The position numbers and the translations under genes were made by a program. Source: Selenomonas ruminantium AC2024 (GTDB lineage: Bacteria > Bacillota > Negativicutes > Selenomonadales > Selenomonadaceae). From it: a stretch of 64,000 bases of DNA. Where the stretch lies: assembly GCF_000687995.1 (NCBI RefSeq), contig NZ_JIAC01000001.1:558001-622000 (forward strand). The letters are read 5' to 3'. Positions 43,195 through 50,438 of the stretch are shown here, one piece after another (positions within the stretch are counted from its first letter, which is position 1; each line of letters starts with the position of its first letter). Below the pieces are notes generated by a model. It searched no databases. It was not told the origin of the DNA and saw nothing but the letters and a program-made list of their open reading frames with translations.

Positions 43195-43494
43195 ATGGAT
43201 TTATTGTACGAAGCAGCTAAAGATTATAGTGAACTGTTGGATAAGGATTATCATATTACGGCAGTTTATAAGGACGAGGTCATAGAACTGTCTTTTTATT
43301 TTTTGCCGGAGCATTTTTATCATTTGATTGGTTTCCATAAATTGCTGGATGAGTCATATGCACATCTTTTCCTGCGCAGGGATGAGAAGTATGGCTATGT
43401 GCCATGTTCTTTTTTCTGTCGCAGTGATGATCGATATATTCGCAATAACAAAAAGTATCGTGTGAAGTCATTTTCCATAACGGCAAGAGGATAA
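43195..43494 (+). CDS. PBECR4-like small protein, 99 residues
   Basis: The product contains LLDKDYHITAVYKDEVIELS and PEHFYHLIGFHKLLD, which resemble the PBECR4 domain, a small nuclease-toxin-related fold found in phage and mobile contexts. Catalytic residues cannot be fixed by eye. The ATG at 43195 follows GGGGGAAG, and the gene sits right behind a terminator-bearing leader. Upstream in-frame codons run into that terminator and are excluded. The protein is shorter than many family members, so it may be a remnant. Confidence 0.5.
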   Translation: MDLLYEAAKDYSELLDKDYHITAVYKDEVIELSFYFLPEHFYHLIGFHKLLDESYAHLFLRRDEKYGYVPCSFFCRSDDRYIRNNKKYRVKSFSITARG

Positions 43495-43544
43495 AGCGAT
43501 AACAGGTGCATGCGGATTTTTAATCAAACTTTAATCGCTTTCTA

Positions 43545-43573
43545 AAGACATTCAAAGGTTGACTGTGTATACT
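43545..43573 (+). promoter_or_regulatory. Promoter of the exported coiled-coil protein gene
   Basis: AAGACA at 43545-43550 and TATACT at 43568-43573, spacer 17. Two TTTAATC motifs 11 bases apart lie upstream (from about 43519), a spacing used by OmpR-family regulators. Confidence 0.5.
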
Positions 43574-43592
43574 ATAAGCATAGTCAACCTTT
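43554..43592. promoter_or_regulatory. Inverted repeat spanning the -10 box
   Basis: AAAGGTTGACT (43554-43564) and AGTCAACCTTT (43582-43592) are exact complements centred on the -10 region, so this is an operator candidate. Confidence 0.5.
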
Positions 43593-43635
43593 ATTCAATT
43601 AGAGAAGAATTTTGGACAGGATGGGAGCGATAGTG

Positions 43636-44130
43636 ATGAAAAGTTTGAGGTGGCAAAAGTTAGTAGGCGGCGTGATGGCTGGCTTAATGACATTTAGCGT
43701 TCTGGGGAGTACGTTGGCCGCCCCGGCTTATGCGGCAAGTTATGAATCCTCCTGGAGTGAGCGTGAATATAGGGAGGATGTTGGCAAGGAACATCGCCGT
43801 CATATGGAGAAGCGGGACAAGATTGAGCAGGAACGTCGCGAGGAACAGGCCCGCCATGAAGAAAAAGTCCGTCAGCTTAAATACGAGAAGGAAAAGCACG
43901 AGCGGGAGCAGTACGAAAAAGAACGCCGTGAAGATTGGGAACGGGAACACCGCAAGAAGACTGCGTATGAGCGCTATCGTGAAGCCAGAGAGCGCGAGGA
44001 TGCGCTTGAGCGCCGGGAAAAAGAACTGGAAGAGCAGCGCAAGCATGATGAAAAGGTAAACCGCAACGAAAAAATTGCTGCGGCTGCTATCGGTGCAATC
44101 GTTGGCGCCGTAATTGCGAAGAATACCTGA
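43636..44130 (+). CDS. Exported coiled-coil protein with C-terminal glycine-zipper
   Basis: The 164-residue protein has a signal peptide ending AYA-ASYES, then an almost uninterrupted run of Glu/Arg/Lys-rich helix (about 45-140) that should form a coiled coil, and a C-terminal hydrophobic IAAAAIGAIVGAVIAKN with small-residue spacing that could insert in a membrane. It may bridge periplasmic layers. No family is recognised. The ATG at 43636 has GGGAG 9 bases upstream. Confidence 0.65.
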   Translation: MKSLRWQKLVGGVMAGLMTFSVLGSTLAAPAYAASYESSWSEREYREDVGKEHRRHMEKRDKIEQERREEQARHEEKVRQLKYEKEKHEREQYEKERREDWEREHRKKTAYERYREAREREDALERREKELEEQRKHDEKVNRNEKIAAAAIGAIVGAVIAKNT

Positions 44131-44140
44131 GTAAAAGAAC

Positions 44141-44230
44141 ACCTCATCCGTCAGCCTAACGGCTGCCACCACCGGGGAGTCTACTGGACTCCCGCGGCTT
44201 CGCCGCCCCCTCCAAGGGGACGGTTTTTCT
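44141..44230 (-). repeat. Dispersed intergenic repeat, copy C (inverted, longer)
   Basis: CCTCATCCG at one end and CCCCTCCAAGGGG near the other are the complement of the ends of copies A and B. Between them lie hairpins GGAGTC/GACTCC and GCGGC/GCCGC. Confidence 0.55.
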
Positions 44231-44256
44231 TTTGCATCGAATTAGTGGTGGCTCTT

Positions 44257-44354
44257 GGCGCTCAAGGATGAGCGCCAGCGGACGTAAATCCCGTGATGGG
44301 ATTTCAGTCCGCAGTTTTCTTTTGGTTACTTTTCTTTACACTAAAGAAAAGTAA
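44257..44354. repeat. Composite of three hairpins
   Basis: GGCGCTC/GAGCGCC (44257-44276), GCGGAC/GTCCGC (44278-44312, with AAATCCC/GGGATTT inside) and a perfect 12-bp TTACTTTTCTTT stem (44326-44354). The last motif, preceded by TTTTGG, resembles a repeat seen in many bacterial genomes. No gene is seen in 44131-44645 otherwise. Confidence 0.5.
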
Positions 44355-44395
44355 TAAAGATTTGTGTTCGAACAAAAATAAAGAATAAAAATCTA

Positions 44396-44424
44396 TTGAC
44401 AAATGCTGTGCGAAAGAGTATCGT
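44396..44424 (+). promoter_or_regulatory. Promoter of the galactofuranose-type ABC operon
   Basis: Consensus TTGACA at 44396-44401, spacer 17, TATCGT at 44419-44424. The leader is about 215 bases long and contains an AGTCT/AGACT hairpin near 44480-44502. Confidence 0.55.
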
Positions 44425-44645
44425 ATAAGACAGAGATGGTTGTGATTGAGCACGGAAATGTTGTTATCTACCATTAATAGTCTGACTTTTGCCAAAAGAC
44501 TATATTGTGTGCAACTTAAAGTGTGCACGAGAACAGATGCAACATTACCAAGCGAACTGCGCTGAAAGCGTCACAAGGGGGGAGGAGCAGAAGATTGGCG
44601 CGGAAATCACAAACGGAATCATGATGTAGCAAAGGAGACGATGAG

Positions 44646-45665
44646 ATGAAAAAGCTCATAGCATTATTACTAGCAAGCGTTATGATGATTGTTGCTGCCG
44701 GCTGCGGCGGTGGTGAACAGGCCAAGGACAACGGCAAGTCCGGTGGCGGTGACAAGAAGATTACCATGGGCTTCTCCCAGATCGGAGCGGAATCCGAATG
44801 GAGAACGGCCAACACGGAATCCATTAAGAAAGCAGCTGAAGAAGCTGGTATCAACCTCCAGTTCTCGGATGCTCAGCAGAAACAGGAAAATCAGATTAAA
44901 GCTATTCGTTCCTTTATCGCTCAGGGCGTTGACATTATCGCCTTCGTTCCTATCGTAGAAACGGGTTGGGATACGGTTCTCAAAGAAGCTAAAGATGCCA
45001 AAATCCCGGTCGTTGTTGTTGACCGCGATGTGAAGCTGGCTGATGATAGCCTCTATGTTGCTAAAATCGGTACTGACTCCGTAAAAGAAGGCAACAACGT
45101 TTTCAAATGGATTGACGAATACATGGCTAAAGAAAAGAAGACCCCGCGTGATGGTGGCAGCCAGTACAACGTAGTTGTTCTCGAAGGCACTGTTGGTTCC
45201 TCCGTTGCTATCCGCCGTCAGGAAGGCTTCAAAGATGCTATGGCAAAATCTCCGAATGCAGGCAAGTATAACATCCTCGCTTCCCAGACTGGTGAATTCA
45301 CCCGTCAGAAAGGCCAGGAAGTTATGGAATCTTTCCTGAAATCCTATGGTCCGAAAATCGACATCCTCTTTGCTCATAACGACGATATGGCTCTCGGTGC
45401 TATTCAGGCAATCGAAAAAGCTGGCCTCAAACCCGGCAAGGACATCACCATCATCTCCATCGATGGCGTAAAAGGTATGTTCCAGGCTATGATTGACGGC
45501 AAAGCAAACTGCACCGTAGAATGCAACCCGCTTCAGGGCAAGCTCCTGATGGAAACGGCTAAGAAGATTCTAGCCGGTGAAAAAGTTGAAAAACTGGTTT
45601 ACGTTGACGAAGGTGTATTCCCTGCTGATGTAGCAGCTAAGACCCTGCCGGAACGCAAATACTAA
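44646..45665 (+). CDS. ytfQ: YtfQ-like sugar-binding lipoprotein
   Basis: The 339-residue product has a lipoprotein signal peptide with Cys 20 (VAAGC), a Gly/Lys linker, and a periplasmic binding fold of the ribose/galactose type. GFSQIGAESEWRTANTESIK is close to the start of mature E. coli YtfQ, which binds galactofuranose. Codon use is highly biased, suggesting strong expression. AAAGGAG precedes the ATG. An intercistronic hairpin follows, fitting surplus of binding protein over transporter. Confidence 0.85.
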   Translation: MKKLIALLLASVMMIVAAGCGGGEQAKDNGKSGGGDKKITMGFSQIGAESEWRTANTESIKKAAEEAGINLQFSDAQQKQENQIKAIRSFIAQGVDIIAFVPIVETGWDTVLKEAKDAKIPVVVVDRDVKLADDSLYVAKIGTDSVKEGNNVFKWIDEYMAKEKKTPRDGGSQYNVVVLEGTVGSSVAIRRQEGFKDAMAKSPNAGKYNILASQTGEFTRQKGQEVMESFLKSYGPKIDILFAHNDDMALGAIQAIEKAGLKPGKDITIISIDGVKGMFQAMIDGKANCTVECNPLQGKLLMETAKKILAGEKVEKLVYVDEGVFPADVAAKTLPERKY

Positions 45666-45681
45666 GATGAAAAACTAATGC

Positions 45682-45725
45682 AAGCCGTGCCCGTACAGCG
45701 TATGTGTGCGGACACGGCTTTATTA
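45682..45725 (+). terminator. Intercistronic hairpin, partial terminator
   Basis: AAGCCGTG pairs with CACGGCTT around an inner CCGTACA/TGTGCGG stem, followed by TATTAT. Probably leaky, since the ABC genes follow in the same direction. Confidence 0.6.
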
Positions 45726-45756
45726 TCGTTAATTCACGCAACAAGGAGTGACATCT

Positions 45757-47265
45757 ATGGCACAGGCACTACTGGAAATGCGGCATATCACCAAGGAATT
45801 TCCCGGGGTGCGGGCGCTGTCCAATGTGGACTTTACCCTGCATGCTGGCGAAATCCACTCCCTGATGGGGGAAAATGGTGCCGGTAAATCCACCTTGGTA
45901 AAGGTGCTGACTGGCGTATATCCCCGGGATGGAGGAACTGTGTTCCTGAACGGCAAAGCCATCAATCCCAAGACCCCGAAGGATGCACAGGACTGCGGTA
46001 TTTCCACCGTTTATCAGGAAGTCAATCTCTGCTCCAACCTCACCGTAGCGGAAAATATCTTTATCGGCCGGGAACCGCGCAAGTTCGGCATGATTGACTG
46101 GAAGACCATCAACCGGCGGGCGGCGGAACTTCTGGCTAAACTCGATGTGCATATCGATGTAACCAAGACACTCGACAACTATTCCGTGGCGTTGCAGCAG
46201 ATGATTGCCATTGCCCGGGCTGTAGATGTGGATGCCAAGATTTTGATTCTGGACGAGCCGACATCTTCCCTGAACGAAGAAGAAACTGCCCATCTCTTTA
46301 AGATTATGCGGCAGCTGCAGAAGCAAGGCTTAGGTATTATTTTTATCTCTCATTTCCTCGACCAGATTTATGAAATTTGCGACCATATCACGGTACTGCG
46401 CAACGGTGAACTGGTGGGCGCCTATGAAACGGCCAAGTTGCCGCGCCTTGAACTCATCGCCAAGATGGTTGGTAAAGACCTCAACGAAGTTAAGGATATG
46501 GACAACTTTGCTGAAAAGAGTGTGCCCAGTGACGAAGTATTCCTGGAAGCTAAGGGTATTGGCGCAGTCGGCAAGCTCAACGAAGTGGATGTACAGATTC
46601 ACAAGGGCGAAGTTATCGGCTTTGCCGGACTCTTGGGCTCCGGCCGTACGGAAACGGCAGAACTCCTGTTTGGTATCAATGAAATCAACAAGGGCTCGTT
46701 GTCCATTAATGGCAAGAAGCTGCATTTGAAGAACCCCATGAATGCCATGGAACAGAAAATCGGTTTCTGCCCCGAAGACCGCAAACTATCTGGTATTATC
46801 GGTGATTTGTCCGTGCGGGAGAACATCATCCTCGCCATGCAGGCCAAAGACGGCATCCTGCGCCACATTCCCTATGAGGAACAGGTCAAGATTGCCGATG
46901 ACTGCATTAAACTCTTGCGTATCAAGGTATCGAGCCGTGAACAGCTCGTGAAAAACCTCTCCGGTGGCAATCAGCAGAAGGTCATTATCGCTCGCTGGCT
47001 GGCTACCCAGCCCGACCTGCTGATTCTGGACGAGCCGACCCGCGGTATCGATGTGGGTACCAAGACCGAGATTCAGAAGATGGCTATTTCGCTGGCCAAG
47101 AAGAAGGGCATGGCGGTGGTGTTCATTTCCTCGGAAATGGATGAGATGGTGCGTACCTGCACGAAGCTGGTGGTTATGCGCGACCGCCGCAAGGTGGCCG
47201 AGCTTACCGGTTCTGACATTAGTTCCGATGGCGTGATGAAGGCCATTGCAGGAGGTGCAGCCTGA
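45757..47265 (+). CDS. ytfR: YtfR-like sugar ABC transporter ATPase (two ATPase domains)
   Basis: The 502-residue protein has two ABC domains: a complete Walker A GENGAGKST at 38-46 in the first and a modified GLLGSGRTE in the second, with signatures NYSVALQQM and LSGGNQQKV and Walker B LILDEPTS and LILDEPTRG. This is the usual RbsA/MglA/YtfR form. It powers the two permeases encoded next. The ATG at 45757 follows AAGGAG by 8 bases; its stop overlaps the next ATG (TGATG). Confidence 0.9.
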   Translation: MAQALLEMRHITKEFPGVRALSNVDFTLHAGEIHSLMGENGAGKSTLVKVLTGVYPRDGGTVFLNGKAINPKTPKDAQDCGISTVYQEVNLCSNLTVAENIFIGREPRKFGMIDWKTINRRAAELLAKLDVHIDVTKTLDNYSVALQQMIAIARAVDVDAKILILDEPTSSLNEEETAHLFKIMRQLQKQGLGIIFISHFLDQIYEICDHITVLRNGELVGAYETAKLPRLELIAKMVGKDLNEVKDMDNFAEKSVPSDEVFLEAKGIGAVGKLNEVDVQIHKGEVIGFAGLLGSGRTETAELLFGINEINKGSLSINGKKLHLKNPMNAMEQKIGFCPEDRKLSGIIGDLSVRENIILAMQAKDGILRHIPYEEQVKIADDCIKLLRIKVSSREQLVKNLSGGNQQKVIIARWLATQPDLLILDEPTRGIDVGTKTEIQKMAISLAKKKGMAVVFISSEMDEMVRTCTKLVVMRDRRKVAELTGSDISSDGVMKAIAGGAA

Positions 47266-48338
47266 TGGAAATGCTGAAAAAATTTAGTGGCAGTTCCCTT
47301 TTCCTGCCCGTAGTGGCATTGACGGTACTGCTCATATTCAACACCCTGTTTGTCGATGGATTTTTGACCATTCAAATGACCGAGGACGGTCATTTATATG
47401 GCCGCTTGGTAGATATTCTGAACCGTTCCTGCTCCTTGATTATCCTGGCTTTGGGCATGACCTTCGTCATTGCGACCAGCGGCATTGATATTTCCGTTGG
47501 TGCTGTGGTGGCAATCTCTGCCGCTGTGGTCTGCACGTTGATTGGCGGCCGTGGTGACGGCGTGGCCGAAATGCCCATGAGTGTTGCCATGCTGGCTGCT
47601 GTTGGCGTTGGTGTGCTTTGCGGTATGTGGAACGGCTTGCTTGTAGCCAAGTTCAAGATTCAGGCCGTTGTGGCAACGCTGATTCTGATGACCGCTGGCC
47701 GTGGTGTGGCCCAGCTCATGACCGAAGGGCAGATTATCACGGTTTACTACAAACCCTTCGAGTATATTGCCGGCTTCCTGCCCAATATGCCTCTGCCCAC
47801 CAATATCTTTATTGCGCTGGCGATGGTCATTCTGGTGGCCATCCTGATGAAGAAAACCAGTATCGGCCTCTTTGTGCAGTCGGTCGGTATCAATCCGACG
47901 GCGGCAAGATACGCGGGCATCAATGTTACCATGGTAATCTTTTTGGTATACGCTTTTTCCGGTCTTTGCGCTGGCGTTTCCGGCCTGATTGAAAGCTCCC
48001 TGATTCGGGCGGCTGATGCCAATAATGCGGGCCTCAATATGGAAATGGATGCGATTCTTGCAGTCGCTTTGGGCGGTACACTGCTCTCGGGCGGTAAGTT
48101 CTATGTGGGCGGTTCCGTAATCGGTGCCATCACCATTCAGACGTTGACCACGACCATGTACGCTTTGGGCGTTTCGGCTGACCAGCTGCCGGTGGTAAAG
48201 GCCGCTGCCGTTATCATCATCTGCCTGATTCAGTCCAAGAAGGCACAGGAGATGTTTGATAAGTGGAAGGCTTCCCGTCATTCCCAGCAGAAAAATGATA
48301 CCAAAGCAGTAATCGGAAAGGCGGTGAAGCAATTATGA
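47265..48338 (+). CDS. ytfT: YtfT-like sugar ABC transporter permease
   Basis: The 357-residue membrane protein belongs to the BPD_transp_2 family (ATSGIDISVGAVVAISA; GLNMEMDAILAVALGGTLLSGG). It forms half of the membrane channel for the YtfQ ligand. Start and stop overlap both neighbours, showing tight translational coupling. Confidence 0.9.
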   Translation: MEMLKKFSGSSLFLPVVALTVLLIFNTLFVDGFLTIQMTEDGHLYGRLVDILNRSCSLIILALGMTFVIATSGIDISVGAVVAISAAVVCTLIGGRGDGVAEMPMSVAMLAAVGVGVLCGMWNGLLVAKFKIQAVVATLILMTAGRGVAQLMTEGQIITVYYKPFEYIAGFLPNMPLPTNIFIALAMVILVAILMKKTSIGLFVQSVGINPTAARYAGINVTMVIFLVYAFSGLCAGVSGLIESSLIRAADANNAGLNMEMDAILAVALGGTLLSGGKFYVGGSVIGAITIQTLTTTMYALGVSADQLPVVKAAAVIIICLIQSKKAQEMFDKWKASRHSQQKNDTKAVIGKAVKQL

Positions 48339-49372
48339 CCAGCAAACTCAATCAGATGATTGCTTCCAAGTATTTCTCCTTCTTTGTAACCTTGGCGCTC
48401 TTTGTGATTCTCTATGGAGCGGGCATGGCCATTTATAAGGGCTTTATGCGGCCGCAGGTTTTTTTGAACCTCTTTATTGACAATGCGGCGCTGATTATCG
48501 TTACGATTGGCATCACCTTTACGCTGATTATCGCGGGCATTGACCTTTCCGTAGGTGCGGTGCTGGCGCTGGTCTGCATGGTGCTGGCATGGCTGCTCGC
48601 CAATACGGGGATTCCTTTGAGCCTCGCGGTGCTGCTGGTGCTCGTCATGGGCACGGTGTTCGGTGCGGTGCAGGGCTATATCATTACAAAATTTGACTTG
48701 CAGCCCTTTATCATCACGCTGGCAGGTATGTTCTTCTGCCGCGGCCTCACGGCGGTTATCTCGCAGGACACCATTCAGATTGTCAATCCCGATTGGGTGG
48801 CACTGGCCAGCTACCGTATTGATTTGGGCGTGGGCTTTGTGTCCATTGGTGCAGTTGTGGCACTCATTATGATTGCCATTGCAGCTCTGGTGCTGGGCTT
48901 TACGAAATTTGGCCGGGCTGTTTTCGCCATCGGCGGCAGTGAATCTTCGGCAGCGCTCATGGGCCTTCCGGTATTCCGCACGAAGGTTATGGTCTATGCT
49001 ATTTCCGGTTTCTGCGCTTCCATGGGTGGTCTTGCCTACAGCCTGATTATGCTGACGGGATATAACCTGCATGGCCTGGGAATGGAAATGGATGCCATTG
49101 CATCTTCGGTTATCGGTGGTACGCTGTTGACCGGTGGTGTAGGTTTTATCCCCGGTGCACTTATCGGTGTCCTGATTCAGGGCGTAATTTTGACCTTTAT
49201 CAGCTTCCAGGGGACCCTGTCGGCATGGTGGACCAAGATTGTGGTCGGTGCACTGCTCTGCGTCTTCATCATCATGCAGGCCTTCATCACGGAGCAAAAG
49301 AGCAAACTCTCCTCCAAGAGCTCTATGGAAGACAACAACAATCCACCTCAGGCAGCGCCTGCGGCACAATAG
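48335..49372 (+). CDS. yjfF: YjfF-like sugar ABC transporter permease
   Basis: The 345-residue permease has the same family motifs (IIAGIDLSVGAVLALV; GLGMEMDAIASSVIGGTLLTGG) and forms a heterodimer with YtfT. The ATGA overlap with the preceding gene and the terminator 14 bases after the stop close the ytfQRT-yjfF operon. The C-terminus is a polar Ser/Asn/Pro-rich tail. Confidence 0.9.
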   Translation: MTSKLNQMIASKYFSFFVTLALFVILYGAGMAIYKGFMRPQVFLNLFIDNAALIIVTIGITFTLIIAGIDLSVGAVLALVCMVLAWLLANTGIPLSLAVLLVLVMGTVFGAVQGYIITKFDLQPFIITLAGMFFCRGLTAVISQDTIQIVNPDWVALASYRIDLGVGFVSIGAVVALIMIAIAALVLGFTKFGRAVFAIGGSESSAALMGLPVFRTKVMVYAISGFCASMGGLAYSLIMLTGYNLHGLGMEMDAIASSVIGGTLLTGGVGFIPGALIGVLIQGVILTFISFQGTLSAWWTKIVVGALLCVFIIMQAFITEQKSKLSSKSSMEDNNNPPQAAPAAQ

Positions 49373-49385
49373 GAAAATAAGCACG

Positions 49386-49420
49386 AAAAAAGCCACCCTC
49401 GACCAAAAGGGTGGCTTTTA
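49386..49420. terminator. Terminator of the ytfQRT-yjfF operon
   Basis: AAAAAAGCCACCCT (49386-49399) pairs with AGGGTGGCTTTT (49408-49419). Confidence 0.85.
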
Positions 49421-49526
49421 ATGTCCAAAAAGCGGACTTCGTGCGTCGCAAGCAGTCAACTTGCAACGCTGCTGTTAATGCATTTCTCAACCTACGCTCA
49501 TTGTAGCACATATCTAAAAAAAATGC

Positions 49527-49532
49527 TATAAT
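49527..49532 (+). promoter_or_regulatory. -10 box of the hydrophobic microORF
   Basis: Perfect TATAAT; -35 is poor (TAGCAC at 17 bases, or TTGTAG at 20). Transcription would begin near 49539, exactly at GCTGTGC. Confidence 0.4.
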
Positions 49533-49573
49533 AATTTTTGCTGTGCACCTCTCAGCGGAAGGGAGGGCTGAAA

Positions 49574-49663
49574 GTGCGATTCTCAACCATGTTGCGTGAC
49601 TTCCTGCTTTCTTTGATTGCAGGATTGGTAGCCAACTATCTTTTTCTCATGCTGGTGAAATAG
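49574..49663 (+). CDS. Hydrophobic 29-residue peptide, type I toxin candidate
   Basis: GTG start, 4 bases after the strong AAGGGAGGGCTG region. The peptide has a short basic head (MRFSTMLRD), one hydrophobic helix (FLLSLIAGLVANYLFLMLV) and a terminal Lys, like Fst/holin-like toxins. The presumed mRNA 5' end GCTGTGC (49540-49546) is complementary to GCACAGC at 49663-49669, overlapping the last base of the stop codon; such end-pairing silences hok-type toxin mRNAs. A hairpin and a terminator follow. No antisense RNA is proven; the opposing transcript is the FluC fragment. It may instead be an ordinary small membrane protein. Confidence 0.5.
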   Translation: MRFSTMLRDFLLSLIAGLVANYLFLMLVK

Positions 49664-49710
49664 CACAGCGACCAGTAAATCCCTCGGGCAAAAGTCAGTC
49701 GTAGAGGGAG

Positions 49711-49745
49711 AAAAGCCGTCCAAGACCAAGTGGACGGCTTTTTGT
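49711..49745. terminator. Bidirectional terminator between the two convergent microgenes
   Basis: AAAAGCCGTCCA (49711-49722) pairs exactly with TGGACGGCTTTT (49731-49742); T-runs in both directions. Confidence 0.85.
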
Positions 49746-49766
49746 ATAAACATTTTTGGACCAAGT

Positions 49767-49883
49767 TCAGTGTGGTGGTTGGTTCGGTTTCGTCATACCG
49801 AATCGGACACTAATGGCTGTGGTGGCCAAATAACGGCAGACCGCGCCTAGGCCGCCACCCAGAAAAACGTAGAGATATTGCAC
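49767..49883 (-). CDS. FluC/CrcB N-terminal fragment, 38 residues
   Basis: The peptide begins MQYLYVFLGGGLGAVCRYLA, matching the first helix of FluC fluoride channels including the GG-x-x-GA-x-x-RY signature, and stops after a polar tail (FGMTKPNQPPH), where FluC needs three more helices. AAAGGAG lies 8 bases before the GTG at 49883, a promoter lies at 49922-49950 and a terminator follows. The intact signals argue for expression of a microprotein; otherwise it is a decayed fluC. No fluoride riboswitch was recognised upstream. Confidence 0.55.
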   Translation of the reverse strand: MQYLYVFLGGGLGAVCRYLATTAISVRFGMTKPNQPPH

Positions 49884-49921
49884 GTGGAAAGCTCCTTTGT
49901 CATTCAAGTCTTTAGGACTTC

Positions 49922-49950
49922 ATGTTACCACGAAGACATAAGACGGACAA
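49922..49950 (-). promoter_or_regulatory. Promoter of the FluC fragment
   Basis: Minus strand TTGTCC (49945-49950) and TAACAT (49922-49927), spacer 17. Confidence 0.4.
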
Positions 49951-50061
49951 GAGGGGATAAGTCATAAGATGAATACAGAATACTTCCCGTAAAACTATCC
50001 ACATTACAGGTGTAAAGTTGTATACTAACCTTGGGTTACGGATAAGAAAGGATGGTTCTGT

Positions 50062-50304
50062 ATGAAAAGTTATTTGGGAATGTTAGCTGGTATTATGGTT
50101 TGGGGCGGTTTGCTCTTTTTGCAGGGCACACCTGCCATTACGGAGGAAATTGCCGAAGAAGCAGTAGTAGCTGCGCATCCGGACACGGAGTTCTGCGAGG
50201 TGGAGCGGCAGGGCAGTGATTTCCGGGTGGCTTATGTGACCGCCAGCCTGGAGCAAGGCAAGGTGACGATTGCTCAGGACGGACATATTGTAAGTATGCA
50301 GTAA
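50062..50304 (+). CDS. Small exported or membrane-anchored protein, 80 residues
   Basis: The product has an N-terminal hydrophobic helix (MKSYLGMLAGIMVWGGLLFL) and a soluble tail of about 55 residues, acidic then beta-rich (FRVAYVTASLEQGKVTIAQD). This looks like a single small periplasmic domain, perhaps PepSY-like, but no family is certain. TATACT near 50020 and AAAGGA before the ATG support expression; a strong terminator follows. Confidence 0.6.
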   Translation: MKSYLGMLAGIMVWGGLLFLQGTPAITEEIAEEAVVAAHPDTEFCEVERQGSDFRVAYVTASLEQGKVTIAQDGHIVSMQ

Positions 50305-50318
50305 TTGATGATAAGGAG

Positions 50319-50360
50319 AGCAGGAAGTCTTACAGCAGAGCTGAGACTTCCTGCTTTTTT
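50319..50360 (+). terminator. Intrinsic terminator
   Basis: AGCAGGAAGTCT (50319-50330) pairs with AGACTTCCTGCT (50344-50355), then a run of T. Confidence 0.9.
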
Positions 50361-50438
50361 GATTTATAAGGAATGGCAGGAATTATTCGGGGAAAAATAG
50401 AATTTACTCAAAAAAGCAGGCGTTAAGGGGGGCTTCCC

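Noticed and set aside
43088-43285. 65-codon ORF across the RNA leader and PBECR4-like gene
   Set aside because: It crosses the terminator stem in another frame and lacks a ribosome site.
49884-49960. Fluoride riboswitch before the FluC fragment
   Set aside because: The conserved crcB-motif pairings and GATG/CTCC elements are not visible; only a small AAGTC/GACTT hairpin is present.
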